A stretch of 41,370 nt of DNA, taken from assembly GCA_001899205.1 (NCBI GenBank), contig MKVL01000014.1, positions 11,993 through 53,362 of the forward strand, read 5' to 3'. Below, one piece after another: positions 15,651 to 25,083 of this stretch. The notes under the pieces are model-generated. The model ran no database searches, was not told the origin of the DNA, and saw only the letters and a program-made list of their open reading frames with translations. Numbering within the stretch: the stretch's first letter is position 1; each line of letters opens with the position of its first letter. Both the position numbers and the translations under genes were made by a program. Source of the DNA: Mesorhizobium sp. 65-26 (GTDB taxonomy: Bacteria; Pseudomonadota; Alphaproteobacteria; Rhizobiales; Rhizobiaceae).

Positions 15651-16068
15651 TAGCGCAACCCGCGCGAAAAGGTTTTGGTCGCTCGCGTTGACGTCAGCCG
15701 GGATCTAGATCCCGATCTTTCGTCTGCATCACGCCAACTTTGGCATGGGTGGGCATAGGTCACCCAGGGCCGCCGGTCGCCTACTTGCTTTAGAGCCCAA
15801 AAGAGCCCAAAGGCTGGCAGGCACTCACGTGCAGAAAACTGGCACGCAGTCTTAACCGAATTCGGACCTGCGCAAGCAACTTCTTGTGGGCGCGTTACAG
15901 TCAAAACGCGGCAAGCCCTATTGCCCCGACACGATCAGCCCCCCGACGCGTGGGTCGGAAAAGCGGCTGATCGGCGCTTTGTCAACCTTGGAGCCTACGG
16001 AGCTTCCACGATTTGCGGCTTTGATTTGCATCAAGGACCAATGCGACATTGAGTTTAAATTAGCCCCC
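15651..16068. other. Stretch with inverted repeats and the promoter of the second copper cluster
   Basis: No gene is seen. CGGGATCTAGATCCCG (15699-15714) is a perfect 16-bp palindrome. At 15932-15973 a 9-bp arm pair (CGATCAGCC/GGCTGATCG) encloses a smaller CCGAC/GTCGG hairpin. Neither has a T run that would make it an intrinsic terminator. The right end contains the FNR/FixK-type site (16021-16034), described separately. Some of this DNA may be the lost upstream part of the amidohydrolase. Confidence 0.45.
16021..16034. promoter_or_regulatory. Perfect FNR/FixK-type box (TTGAT-N4-ATCAA)
   Basis: TTGAT-TTGC-ATCAA matches the FNR/FixK/FnrN consensus in all ten fixed positions. Its centre (16027.5) lies 41.5 bp before 16069, which is the classical distance from box centre to transcription start. 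A -10-like TTAAAT at 16055-16060 fits too. It should place the second copper cluster under low-oxygen activation by a FixK/FNR protein. Confidence 0.65.
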
Positions 16069-16452
16069 ATGAAAATCGCCTTGGTTCAGCTATGGATAGT
16101 ACTGGCCGTAATCCTCCTGATTGCGGGCGGTGGGATTGCTGGTCTCGCGGGGTCGGCCTCAGCAACGGCTGCCGGCCCGGAGGTCACCGGGCTCTCGGCG
16201 ATGGTCTCGCACAAGACGACGGGGCACTCTGCTTTCACGGACCAGGGCAACCACCGCGGCCCATGTGGTGAGTGCCTGGATTGCGGCTTACACTCGACCG
16301 GCTCCGGCTGCTGTTCTGCAAGCCTTGCCACCTTCCAAAGCGGAATTCCCTGCGACGCCCACGATGCGGTCCGTTTCATTGCGGGCAAAACTGTCTCGGT
16401 AACTGGCATAAATCCGGAGGCCCTGCTGCCACCTCCCCAAATCCACGCCTGA
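16069..16452 (+). CDS. Cysteine-rich exported protein of the second copper cluster
   Basis: This 127-residue protein starts at ATG 16069. A longer open frame upstream has no signal sequence and would cross the FNR/FixK box. A hydrophobic N-terminus (MKIALVQLWIVLAVILLIAG) suggests export or a membrane anchor. The mature part contains GPCGECLDCGLHSTGSGCC, with five Cys in 19 residues plus nearby His, probably a metal-binding knot. It ends in a PPPQIHA tail as in small proteins next to copper genes. No named domain is recognised. There is no ribosome-binding site, and the predicted transcription start nearly coincides with the ATG, so translation may be leaderless. Confidence 0.6.
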   Translation: MKIALVQLWIVLAVILLIAGGGIAGLAGSASATAAGPEVTGLSAMVSHKTTGHSAFTDQGNHRGPCGECLDCGLHSTGSGCCSASLATFQSGIPCDAHDAVRFIAGKTVSVTGINPEALLPPPQIHA

Positions 16453-16602
16453 TATCGCGCTATCGCGGCCGTTGGAACGGTTGAAGGCCAGCGGTGTCCG
16501 TCAAGGCCGCGTGATACGAAACGAAAACGCCCCGGCGATCCGACTTGCGCACCCATTTTTGGAGTTCGCCTGTCTGTCCACACCAACGACAAGGAAACAG
16601 TC

Positions 16603-17166
16603 ATGAAAACCTACCTTCGATTGATCACGCTTGCCGCATGCGCAACGCTGTCAGGCACGGCTTTTGCCCAGACGGATCCGCACCATCCGGCGGCCGATGT
16701 GCCGCAAGCGACGATAGCGACTCCGCCCGCATCGGCGATGCCGGGCGGGTCGCCCGAGCAGTGCACGGCGATGATGTCCATGATGCAACAGATGATGCCC
16801 ATGATGCAGCAGATGGTGCAGGGCGGCACGATGCCCGGCACGCAAGGCGGCATGGCGCAGGGCCAGGGCGGCGGCATGACGAACATGCCGATGGGCACTG
16901 CCAACATGTCCGAGGCCTCCAGAAACTACATGCAGGCGATGAAGCAAATGGACGGGCCGATGATGCAGGGCATCCAGGCCGGCGATCCCGATGTCGCTTT
17001 CGTCCAGGCGATGATCCCGCATCACCAGGGGGCGATCGACATGGCCCGCGCGGCTCTGCAGTTCGGCAAAGATGATCAGGTCAAGGTATGGGCCAATCAG
17101 ATCATCACCGCTCAGCAAGCCGAAATCGCCGCTATGCAGGAGTGGCTCAAGCAACACGCGAAGTGA
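16603..17166 (+). CDS. DUF305 family Met-rich periplasmic protein
   Basis: This 187-residue protein has a Sec signal peptide (cleaved near AFA-QTD). Next comes a very Met-rich segment (about residues 55-105, CTAMMSMMQQMMPMMQQM), then the DUF305 helical domain with FVQAMIPHHQGAIDMARA and an alpha-helical end. The MIPHHQGAIDMA motif is diagnostic. The family is associated with copper handling (CopM-like proteins bind Cu). AAGGA precedes the start. It probably stores or buffers copper in the periplasm. The DUF5676 gene follows after 12 bp and the oxidase and ATPase of the same cluster lie further on. Confidence 0.9.
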   Translation: MKTYLRLITLAACATLSGTAFAQTDPHHPAADVPQATIATPPASAMPGGSPEQCTAMMSMMQQMMPMMQQMVQGGTMPGTQGGMAQGQGGGMTNMPMGTANMSEASRNYMQAMKQMDGPMMQGIQAGDPDVAFVQAMIPHHQGAIDMARAALQFGKDDQVKVWANQIITAQQAEIAAMQEWLKQHAK

Positions 17167-17178
17167 CAGGAGGAAGCC

Positions 17179-17457
17179 GTGAACAAACTGAGCGTTCTGT
17201 CCGTCGGCTTTGCGCTAGGCGTGACGCTGGCCCTGATGAGCATGTTCTGCGCTCTGGCCTTCGCTATCTGGCCGGACGCAACGCTCGATTTTTTTGGCGC
17301 CGTCACGCACGGACTTGACCTCAGTGCGGTCAGGTCAACGGCGCCGATGAGAGCCGGCCGACTTGTCTACGGCGTTCTCGGCCTTGGTGTCGTCGGCCTC
17401 GTGGCGGGTGTCGTTTACGCCTCGATCTACAATGTCGTCGCCACCGGGCGTCGGTAA
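17179..17457 (+). CDS. DUF5676 family small membrane protein
   Basis: This 92-residue protein starts at GTG 17179 with a strong AGGAGG 5 bases upstream. It has two membrane helices: about residues 8-32 (VGFALGVTLALMSMFCALAF) and 61-86 (VYGVLGLGVVGLVAGVVYAS). The second ends in IYN, as is usual for this family. It follows the DUF305 gene by 12 bp and is surely co-transcribed. Its role is unknown; such proteins are often found with DUF305 and copper genes. Confidence 0.82.
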   Translation: MNKLSVLSVGFALGVTLALMSMFCALAFAIWPDATLDFFGAVTHGLDLSAVRSTAPMRAGRLVYGVLGLGVVGLVAGVVYASIYNVVATGRR

Positions 17458-17775
17458 AGCGCGTCGAGAACCAGGTGTGAAAGCCGCGCAACCGGGACAA
17501 TGTCGTTCGCAACCCCGCTCTGGCAGGAAGGCAGCCCCGTTATCGGATAGCGCCTGATGGCCACGCAGTTGCTACGGCCTTCCCCTGATTGCGTTGGGGT
17601 GTTCGGACGCGTCATCCCGTCGCGATGGCCGGGCGCTCTCGCTGACAGCGACGTCCATCGGTTTTGCCCAGCGCATGACCAGTATCGCGTTGCAAACCGA
17701 AAAAGTGAATTTTGTTAAACCCTGACCCGGGCCGGATGTTTCAACAGCCTGGAGTTCAAACCGAAGGAGATGATT
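17458..17775. other. Gap before the second multicopper oxidase; no gene seen
   Basis: No frame here has a start signal and a recognisable product. No FNR-type box, copper box or intrinsic terminator was found. The oxidase may be read through from the genes to the left or may have its own weak promoter near 17700, where the base composition becomes AT-richer (AAAAGTGAATTTTGTTAAA). Confidence 0.4.
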
Positions 17776-19209
17776 ATGAAGCGCCGAGATTTCTTGAAAG
17801 TTGCGCTTGCTGGCGCGGCAGGACTTGCGGTGCCAGCACTCCCACTTAGACCGGCTTTCGCCGGTCAGTCGGGCGGCCAGGCGCCGCTTGGCATCGTCCG
17901 CCGCACTATCGAGGTGAACGGCAAGGCCGCAAGCGTCTTCGGGTTGCGAAGAGCCGACGGGGCGCCAGGCCTTCGCTTGCGTGCGGGCGATGCCTTCAAC
18001 GTGCTGCTTCGAAACGAGACTGCCGAGCCAACGATCATCCACTGGCACGGGCTGACGCCGCCGTGGCCGAACGATGGCGTGGCCGACGCACCGCTGTCGC
18101 TCATCGCCGCTGGCACCGATCGCGCCTACGATTTCCCGGTGGGCAAGCCCGGCACCCATTGGATGCACGCCCACACTCTTCAGGAGCAGGCCCTTCTTGC
18201 CGCTCCTCTGATCGTCTACAATCCCGACGACAAAAGGGATGAACAGGAGATCGTTATCCTGCTTCACGACTTCTCGTTCTCGTCGCCGGAGGAATTACTG
18301 GCCGGCTTGAAGGGCAAGAATGCTGGAGGCACCATGCCCATGGGACAGGGCGGCATGGACATGTCGGGTGGCGCCGGCAACACAATGGCAGGGATGGACG
18401 ATGGCGGCATGGCGACCGATATCAACGACATCGACTACGACGCCTATCTGGCTAATGATCGCACGCTGGACGATCCTGAAGTCGTCTCGATGGAAGCCGG
18501 CGGCCGGGCGCGGCTACGCATCATCAACGGCGCGACCGCGACCGCATTCACGATCGACCTCGGCGAACTCGAAGGCGAACTGATCGCTGTCGATGGTCAG
18601 GATATCGAGCCGGTCAAAGATCGTCGATTTCCAATGACGATGGGGCAGCGCATCGACGTCCGCGTGCAGTTGCCGCGCGAGTCCCGCTCCTTCCCGATCC
18701 TCGCGCTCCGCGAAGGAAGCAGGGAGCGGACCGGTATTGTCCTGCGTCCGGCCGGAGCGACGGTGACCAAGCTCGCGACGACGGCTGATGTCGACGCTCC
18801 GGTTCTCGATTTGATGCTTGAGGCACAACTGCGTGCTATCGAACCATTGGCATCGCGCCCGGCCGACAAGACATTCGACATGGCGCTGACCGGTGATATG
18901 GTCGCCTACCGTTGGGGGTTGCAGACCAACCCGCCGCTCGTCGTGGATCCTGGCGACCGCGTGGAGGTCATGCTGCGCAACACCAGCATGATGGCGCATC
19001 CAATGCATCTGCACGGCCATCATTTCCAGGTGGTCGCGATCGACGGACGGCGGCTTCCAGGGGCGGTGAGAGATACCGTCTTGCTGCCCCCCAATCGCTC
19101 CGTAACGATTGCCGTGGATGCCGTCAATCCCGGCCAATGGGCATTCCATTGCCACCATCTCTACCACATGGCGACCGGCATGATGTCGACCTTCGCCTAC
19201 CGAGCCTAG
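17776..19209 (+). CDS. Three-domain multicopper oxidase, Tat-exported (CopA/CueO-like)
   Basis: This 477-residue periplasmic oxidase has a twin-arginine signal, [18 protein letters not shown] 17776 has AAGGAGA upstream at good spacing; the ATG at 17770 would be too close. Copper motifs are HWHG (89-92), HAH (131-133), HPMHLHGHH (408-416) and [13 protein letters not shown] (458-470), with type 1 ligands Cys459, His464 and Met469. The spacing of about 275 residues between the N- and C-terminal motif pairs allows the usual three cupredoxin domains. A Met/Gly-rich insert (about 187-211) resembles the copper-binding segments of CopA and CueO. It should act with the P-type ATPase encoded 80 bp downstream to oxidise exported Cu(I). 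Confidence 0.92.
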   Translation: MKRRDFLKVALAGAAGLAVPALPLRPAFAGQSGGQAPLGIVRRTIEVNGKAASVFGLRRADGAPGLRLRAGDAFNVLLRNETAEPTIIHWHGLTPPWPNDGVADAPLSLIAAGTDRAYDFPVGKPGTHWMHAHTLQEQALLAAPLIVYNPDDKRDEQEIVILLHDFSFSSPEELLAGLKGKNAGGTMPMGQGGMDMSGGAGNTMAGMDDGGMATDINDIDYDAYLANDRTLDDPEVVSMEAGGRARLRIINGATATAFTIDLGELEGELIAVDGQDIEPVKDRRFPMTMGQRIDVRVQLPRESRSFPILALREGSRERTGIVLRPAGATVTKLATTADVDAPVLDLMLEAQLRAIEPLASRPADKTFDMALTGDMVAYRWGLQTNPPLVVDPGDRVEVMLRNTSMMAHPMHLHGHHFQVVAIDGRRLPGAVRDTVLLPPNRSVTIAVDAVNPGQWAFHCHHLYHMATGMMSTFAYRA

Positions 19210-19289
19210 AGCATCGCAGGCGGCGGCGATCGTCCGCAGCCTGCAACCGAACCGCAGCATGTTGCAGCCGCAAGTATAGGACACTGGCC

Positions 19290-21713
19290 ATGAAGAAGGT
19301 GAATCTGGAAGTACGCGACCTCGTCGGCATGATGGATTTCGCAGCCGTCGAAATGCATCTCGCCGCCTTGCCCGGTGTCGCCAGTGTCGCGATGAACGCG
19401 GGGTCCACAACCTCAACCGTCGAATTCGACGAGGGGCGGACGAGCCCGGAGATCCTTGCCCGCGAAATCGAGGCCTGTGGCTTCCATTGTCGCGGCGAGA
19501 CCGTGCCGCGGCATCTGTGCATTCCCGACAGCACGACGATTCCGCCGGGGCATCCGCGCGCGACCTCCGGGCACGCCGGGCATGATCATGCCGGGCACGC
19601 GTCCATGATCAAGCCAGGTGCAGCGGGCCGGAGGACGGCTGCGGCCACGGCGTCGCACGACGCCATGGCCCATGAGATGGGACACGGCGCCGGCATGGAT
19701 ATGCAGGGCATGGTCAAGGACATGCGCAATCGTTTCCTTGTCAGCCTGGTTTTCACTCTGCCGATTTTCGCCATGGAGCCCATGGGGCTGGGCGAGCCCT
19801 GGTTGCGTCCACCTTTCGGGATGAGAGAGGATCTGGCGATGTTTTTCCTTGCCAGCGCCGCGATCCTCTATCCGGTCTGGCCCTTCCTGGTTGCCGCATG
19901 GCGGGCCCTGCGCAACGGCGTGCTTAACATGGCGGTGCTGGTGGTGCTGAGCGTAGGCACCGGCTACCTGTTCAGCGTCGGCGCGACCTTCTTCTTCGAG
20001 GGGCAGCAATTCTACGAGGCGGCGAGCGTGCTGCTGGTGTTCATCCTGCTCGGCCACTGGCTGGAGATGCGCGCCCGCGCCGGGGCTTCGGCCGCGATCA
20101 GAGCCCTGCTCGACCTCGCCCCGCCCAAGGCCACCGTCTTGCGAGACGGCAAGGAGGTCGAGGTCGCGACCGCGGACGTCGTGCTCGGCGACATTGTGGT
20201 CCTGCGCCCCGGCAACAAGCTTCCCGTCGATGGCGAGGTGACCGAGGGCACGTCGACCATTGATGAATCGATGCTGACCGGCGAGTCGATGCCGGTGACA
20301 AAGAAGGTCGGGGACAAGGTCATCGGGGCGACCATCAACAAAAGCGGCACGCTGCGCTATCGCTCCACCAAGGTGGGCGCCGACACCGCCCTTGCCCAGA
20401 TCGTCAAGTTGGTCCAGGAAGCCCAGAATTCGAAAGCGCCGGCGCAGCTGCTCGCCGATCGCGCGTCGCAATGGCTTGTGCTTGCCGCGATCGTCATCGG
20501 GCTTGCGACTTTCGCGATCTGGTTTTGGTGGCTCGGCCAGCCCCTACTGTTCGCGATGACCCTGACCATCACTGTCTTCGTCATCGCCTGTCCCGATGCG
20601 CTCGGCCTCGCCACGCCGATGGCCGTCATGGTTGGCACCGGCCTTGGCGCTTCAAACGGCATCCTGTTCAAGAATGCCGCCGCTCTCGAGGAGGCGACCA
20701 AGCTCAACGTGATCGTATTCGACAAGACCGGCACGCTGACCATGGGCCAGCCCAAGGTCGTCGAAATCGTCCCGGCTGTCGGCATTTCGCTCGAGGAGGT
20801 TCTGCAAGTCGCAGCCGCCGTGGATCAGGGGTCGGATCACCCGTTAGCCGTCGCCATCGTCGAGCGGGCCAAAGACCTGAAGCTCCCCAAAGTGTCGGAC
20901 TTCCTGAACATCGAAGGCGAAGGCGCCAGAGCCGCGATCGGCGGGGCGCCGGTCTTCCTCGGCAACCGGCGTCTTATGGACGAGCAGAAGATCGATCTTC
21001 TGACGCTCGGCGAGAGGGCCGAGACGCTCAAGGGCGAAGGCCGTACCGTCATCCATGTCGCGCGGTCCGGCAAGCTGCTCGGGCTGATCGCGATCGCCGA
21101 TACGCCCCGCCCGACGGCCATCGCAACGATTGCCAAATTGCACGACCAGGGCGTTCGCGTAGCCATGCTCACGGGCGACAATGCAGGCACCGCCAAGCGC
21201 ATCGCCGGCGCACTCGGTATCGACATCGTTCTGGCCGACGTTTTGCCGGGACAGAAGGCCGAAAAGATCAAGGAATTGCAAGGGCAGGGCTTGAAGGTCG
21301 GCATGGTTGGCGACGGCGTCAACGACGCGCCCGCCCTGACACAGGCCGATGTCGGGTTCGCAATCGGAGCAGGCACCGATGTCGCCATCGAAAGCGCCGA
21401 CATCGTGCTGATGAAGAGCGATCCCTACGATGTGGTCGGTGCGATGACGCTCTCGCGCGCCACGCTGCGCAAGATGCACCAGAACCTATGGTGGGCGGTC
21501 GGATACAATCTCATCGCCTTCCCGGTCGCGGCGGGCGTGTTCTACCCGTTCCTGCTGAGCCCCGAGATTGCGGCGCTGGCAATGTCGGGCAGTTCGGCTC
21601 TCGTGGCCGTCAACGCTCTGCTGCTCAAGCGAACCAGGCTCGCGGGCATCCGGTCCGCCGGGTCGATGACCGAAGGTGCCGCTCACGAGCACCCAACTGG
21701 CCTCCCGGCATGA
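19290..21713 (+). CDS. CopB-like heavy-metal P1B-type ATPase with CPD motif
   Basis: This 807-residue inner-membrane copper-type export ATPase starts at ATG 19290, with AGGA 8 bases upstream. Residues 1-67 look like a heavy-metal-associated (HMA) domain fold that has lost the CxxC metal site. Residues 86-140 are His/Met-rich ([24 protein letters not shown]), as in CopB. The core is complete: TGES (330-333), DKTGT with Asp478, SDHP near 515-518, and GDGVNDAP. The membrane metal motif is CPD (434-436, [12 protein letters not shown]) rather than CPC, CPH or SPC. The last membrane segments read YNLIAFP and [11 protein letters not shown], consistent with a copper or silver enzyme. Neighbours support copper. 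Confidence 0.9.
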   Translation: MKKVNLEVRDLVGMMDFAAVEMHLAALPGVASVAMNAGSTTSTVEFDEGRTSPEILAREIEACGFHCRGETVPRHLCIPDSTTIPPGHPRATSGHAGHDHAGHASMIKPGAAGRRTAAATASHDAMAHEMGHGAGMDMQGMVKDMRNRFLVSLVFTLPIFAMEPMGLGEPWLRPPFGMREDLAMFFLASAAILYPVWPFLVAAWRALRNGVLNMAVLVVLSVGTGYLFSVGATFFFEGQQFYEAASVLLVFILLGHWLEMRARAGASAAIRALLDLAPPKATVLRDGKEVEVATADVVLGDIVVLRPGNKLPVDGEVTEGTSTIDESMLTGESMPVTKKVGDKVIGATINKSGTLRYRSTKVGADTALAQIVKLVQEAQNSKAPAQLLADRASQWLVLAAIVIGLATFAIWFWWLGQPLLFAMTLTITVFVIACPDALGLATPMAVMVGTGLGASNGILFKNAAALEEATKLNVIVFDKTGTLTMGQPKVVEIVPAVGISLEEVLQVAAAVDQGSDHPLAVAIVERAKDLKLPKVSDFLNIEGEGARAAIGGAPVFLGNRRLMDEQKIDLLTLGERAETLKGEGRTVIHVARSGKLLGLIAIADTPRPTAIATIAKLHDQGVRVAMLTGDNAGTAKRIAGALGIDIVLADVLPGQKAEKIKELQGQGLKVGMVGDGVNDAPALTQADVGFAIGAGTDVAIESADIVLMKSDPYDVVGAMTLSRATLRKMHQNLWWAVGYNLIAFPVAAGVFYPFLLSPEIAALAMSGSSALVAVNALLLKRTRLAGIRSAGSMTEGAAHEHPTGLPA

Positions 21714-22039
21714 GCGTATCCACTAAAGGCCCCCTGCCCGCATCGTGGTGGTTCCTGGGCGCACTTCGCGCCTCGGCCTTTGTCGTTGCGCGCGGCTATG
21801 GGATTTGGGGGCGGTTGTCGGATTTCATCGGGCGCCGGCCCATCCTTATCGTCGATCTGATCGGCTTTGCCGTCACTTTGGCGGCTTCGTCCCTCGTGCC
21901 GAGTTTGCCCGTTCCTTATGTCGGGCGGATCTTGAATGGTGGCCTCGCTGCCGGATTTGACTCGGCAGCGCGGGTCCCTCCTCTACGCAAGTCGTCCCGG
22001 TGCCTCTCGCGGCCGCCCGGGTTCTGGCCACTGCTGTAG
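21710..22039 (+). pseudogene. MFS transporter fragment (TetA-like)
   Basis: The ATG at 21710 overlaps the ATPase stop (ATGA). The 109-residue frame contains the major facilitator signature GRLSDFIGRRPILI with two hydrophobic segments after it (FAVTLAASSLVPSLP and YVGRILNGGLAAGF), then non-family sequence and a stop. The first membrane helix is poorly preserved and at least eight of twelve helices are missing, so it cannot be a working carrier. It is a truncated relic, probably once the next gene of the copper cluster. Confidence 0.7.
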
Positions 22040-22071
22040 GTAACGGGACTGCTCTTCCTAGAGATCGATCA

Positions 22072-22100
22072 ACCGGCCGCTTCACGCCACCGCGGCCGGT
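22072..22100. terminator. Hairpin after the MFS remnant, possible terminator
   Basis: Perfect 9-bp arms ACCGGCCGC (22072-22080) and GCGGCCGGT (22092-22100) with an 11-nt loop. There is no T run after it on the plus strand, so it would be a weak or factor-assisted terminator between the copper cluster and the nuclease operon. Confidence 0.35.
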
Positions 22101-22189
22101 GCTTGAGACAGCTGAGCTTCGCGCCGTTTACGGGAGAGGTATTGCCGAATGAGTATTCTCGGACTTTTACCAATTGCTTGGAGAGTTAC

Positions 22190-23575
22190 GTGAAACAAGA
22201 TTCCTCACCATCACTTCAATTTCTCGGGGCCGCAGGAACAGTTACAGGATCGCGGTACCTGCTTGAAACGGATGGACACCGCATTCTCATCGATTGCGGT
22301 CTCTTTCAGGGCTACAAACAGCTGCGCGATCGCAATCGCGCGGCATTCCCGGTGTCGCCCGAAACCATCGACACGATGCTGCTGACTCATGCGCATCTCG
22401 ACCATTCGGGCTATATTCCCGCGTTGGTGCGCGATGGGTTTCGCGGCAAGATCATATGCACTCCCGCCACCGCCGAGTTGTGTTCTCTGCTACTACCCGA
22501 CAGCGGCCACCTTCAGGAAGAAGAGGCAAGGTACGCGAAGGAGCGAGGCTATTCCAAGCATGCCAATCCTGCGCCGCTGTACACTCTTGAGGACGCGAGG
22601 GCTTCCCTGGAACATATCGAGACTCGGGATTTCGATTGTGAATTCGAAATCCGGCCCGGCGTTCGAGCCCGTTTCATCCACGCTGGGCATCTTCTTGGCG
22701 CCGCGCAGATAAGCTTGAAATTGGCCGACATGACGTTGCATTTCAGTGGTGATCTCGGGCGCCCGCAAGACCCACTGATGCGGCCACCCCAACCACTGCT
22801 GGAGGCTGACATTCTCGTCTGCGAATCTACCTACGGCAACCGCAGACATCCGCGAGCCAACGCTGAGGCGGAACTTGCTCCAGTCATCCGGCGTGTCGCA
22901 GCTCGGGGCGGTGTGATCGTCATCCCGGCGTTCGCCGTCGGCCGCGCCCAAGGCATCATGCTGCACATTGCTCGCCTTCGCCAGCGCGGCGAGATCCCAA
23001 CCGTGCCCGTGTTCCTCAATAGCCCCATGGCTGTCGATGCTACGGAAATCTACCACCGTTTCCATGACGAGCACCACGTCAGCGTCGATGAATGCCGGGC
23101 CATGTACTCAATCGCGACGCTGGTGCGCTCTGTCGAAGAATCCAAAGCCCTGAACCTCAGGCGGGGGCCCATGATCATCATATCGGCAAGCGGCATGCTC
23201 ACCGGAGGACGGGTGTTGCACCACCTTCAGGCATTCGGATCGGATGCGCGCAATGCGATCCTGCTTTCGGGTTTCCAGGCCGGGGGTACGCGAGGTGCGG
23301 CTCTAGCAGCCGGCGCCGACCACCTTCGGATGTTTGGACGTGATGTGCCGATCCGTGCGGAAGTCGTTCAGCTTGAGAGCTTTTCCGGTCACGCGGACGC
23401 AGACGAGATTCTCGAATGGATGCGACCCGCTCGCCGCGCACCCAAGATTGCATACATTACGCACGGCGAACCGGACGCCGCTGATACACTGCGTGGCCGC
23501 ATCAATCGCGAACTGCGATGGCGGGCTCGCACGCCCGAGCACCTCGAGCGGATTGATCTGGAGCGGCCAGCATGA
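22190..23575 (+). CDS. Beta-CASP metallo-beta-lactamase-fold RNase-like protein
   Basis: This cytoplasmic protein has 461 residues from GTG 22190, which has GGAGAG 4 bases upstream; an ATG 29 codons earlier has no such signal. The metallo-beta-lactamase motifs are FLGAAGTVTGSRYL, HAHLDHSG (motif 2), HAGHLLG (motif 3) and FSGDLGR (motif 4). The beta-CASP part follows with VIVIPAFAVGRAQ, SASGMLTGGRVLHHL, SFSGHADADE and YITHGEP. This is the CPSF73/YSH1-type family of RNA endo- and exonucleases. It is the first of three overlapping genes, so its RNA breakdown products may feed the next two enzymes. Zinc ligands look complete. Confidence 0.9.
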   Translation: MKQDSSPSLQFLGAAGTVTGSRYLLETDGHRILIDCGLFQGYKQLRDRNRAAFPVSPETIDTMLLTHAHLDHSGYIPALVRDGFRGKIICTPATAELCSLLLPDSGHLQEEEARYAKERGYSKHANPAPLYTLEDARASLEHIETRDFDCEFEIRPGVRARFIHAGHLLGAAQISLKLADMTLHFSGDLGRPQDPLMRPPQPLLEADILVCESTYGNRRHPRANAEAELAPVIRRVAARGGVIVIPAFAVGRAQGIMLHIARLRQRGEIPTVPVFLNSPMAVDATEIYHRFHDEHHVSVDECRAMYSIATLVRSVEESKALNLRRGPMIIISASGMLTGGRVLHHLQAFGSDARNAILLSGFQAGGTRGAALAAGADHLRMFGRDVPIRAEVVQLESFSGHADADEILEWMRPARRAPKIAYITHGEPDAADTLRGRINRELRWRARTPEHLERIDLERPA

Positions 23576-25083
23576 GTGGCGACCATAGCCAGTTGCGCCT
23601 CGTCCGAGCAGGCATCGACACATACCAGCAACCGGTGGTCTACATGCATCGCGACTGTCATGTCTGCCGGTCAGAGGGCTTTACCGCCCTGACCCGAGTT
23701 CTGGCACGTAGCGGCGACCGCGAGGTGGTAGCCACGCTCAACGTGGTTGTCGACGATCATCTCGAATTGGATGTCGCGGCGCTGTCCGAGGCGGCCTGGA
23801 CGATCCTCCAGCCGGGCCCCGACGCAGTCGCCGTATTCAGCCATCCGGAGCCGCCCGTGTCGGCACCGGCGTTGCGGGCGAAGGTCTTCGGCCGGCGGCT
23901 CCGCGAGGCCGATTTCCTTGCCCTCATGCGCGACACAGTCGACAACCGGCTGTCGGATATCGAATTGACGGCATTCATCACGGCATGCGCCGGCGAGCGG
24001 CTCGACAATGAAGAGACGACTGCCCTCACGAAGGCAATGTTGGCGGTCGGCGAGCGCATCGATTGGGGCAGCGGCGCGGTATTGGACAAGCATTGCGTCG
24101 GCGGCCTTCCCGGAAACCGCACCACGCCGATTATCGTAGCGATCGTTGCCGCCGCTGGTCACCGAATCCCAAAGACGTCCTCACGGGCCATCACATCCCC
24201 CGCCGGCACAGCCGATGCCATGGAGGTGATGGCGCCGGTGGCGCTGGACCTCGAAGCCATGCGAAGCGTGGTCGAGCGTGAAGGAGGCTGCATCGTCTGG
24301 GGCGGAAATGTCCGGCTCAGCCCAGCCGATGACATTCTGATCCGCATCGAGCGCCCGCTCGACTTCGACAGCGACGGCCAACTGGTCGCAAGCGTGCTTT
24401 CGAAGAAGGCCGCGGCCGGCTCCACCCACGTGGTGATAGACATTCCCATCGGACCGACCGCCAAGGTGCGTTCTTCCTCTGCCGCCGCGTTGCTTGAGGC
24501 AAGGCTCCTGGCGACAGCTCAGGCTCTCGGACTTAACCTGTCGGTTGTGCGCACCGATGGCCACCAACCGGTTGGATACGGCATCGGGCCGGCTCTTGAG
24601 GCGCGAGACGTGCTGAGCGTCCTGCGCAACGACGCGGCAGCGCCCGGCGATCTGCGCAGCCGTGCACTTGATCTTGCCGGCGCCTTGCTCGATGCCGCAC
24701 CTGGGGCCGTGCCCGGCAAGGGACGGGTGTTGGCCTGCACACTGCTCGACGACGGCGCCGCCTTGCGCAAGTTTGTTGCGATCTGCGAGGCACAGGGCGG
24801 CTTTACCGAGCCAGGAATGGCTCCCCACATCCGTCCGGTTTTCGCCAACCGAACCGGCCAGATCCACCAGATTGACAACCGTCGGCTTGCAAAGGTCGCC
24901 AAGCTTGCCGGCGCTCCCGGCAGCGCCGTTGCTGGACTTGATTCCCGCCTTCGCATCGGCGACAGTATCAAGATCGGCGAGCCGCTGTTTCACGTCCACG
25001 CCCGGTCCCCTGGAGAACTGGAATACGCATTTGAATATGCTTCGGCTCATCCGGACATATTCGAGATCGGGGGCGGACAATGA
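23572..25083 (+). CDS. Thymidine/AMP phosphorylase family protein (long, archaeal-type form)
   Basis: This 503-residue protein overlaps the preceding stop by ATGA. An N-terminal extension of about 80 residues is typical of AMP phosphorylases and absent from ordinary DeoA. The phosphorylase core follows: DKHCVGGLPGNRTTP (phosphate and substrate loop), KTSSRAITSPAGTADAMEVM and GGNVRLSPADD, then the GAALRKF region and a C-terminal beta domain. AMP phosphorylases turn a nucleoside 5'-monophosphate plus phosphate into ribose-1,5-bisphosphate and base. The true substrate here could be AMP, CMP, UMP or a nucleoside. The neighbouring nuclease and PRPP synthetase homologue suggest nucleotide salvage. 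Confidence 0.88.
   Translation: MSGDHSQLRLVRAGIDTYQQPVVYMHRDCHVCRSEGFTALTRVLARSGDREVVATLNVVVDDHLELDVAALSEAAWTILQPGPDAVAVFSHPEPPVSAPALRAKVFGRRLREADFLALMRDTVDNRLSDIELTAFITACAGERLDNEETTALTKAMLAVGERIDWGSGAVLDKHCVGGLPGNRTTPIIVAIVAAAGHRIPKTSSRAITSPAGTADAMEVMAPVALDLEAMRSVVEREGGCIVWGGNVRLSPADDILIRIERPLDFDSDGQLVASVLSKKAAAGSTHVVIDIPIGPTAKVRSSSAAALLEARLLATAQALGLNLSVVRTDGHQPVGYGIGPALEARDVLSVLRNDAAAPGDLRSRALDLAGALLDAAPGAVPGKGRVLACTLLDDGAALRKFVAICEAQGGFTEPGMAPHIRPVFANRTGQIHQIDNRRLAKVAKLAGAPGSAVAGLDSRLRIGDSIKIGEPLFHVHARSPGELEYAFEYASAHPDIFEIGGGQ

Noticed and set aside
18514-20471. Two long leftward frames (300 and 352 codons) antisense to the second oxidase and the P-type ATPase
   Set aside because: Both lie opposite clear coding sequence and show only His/Arg/Gly-rich mirror composition.
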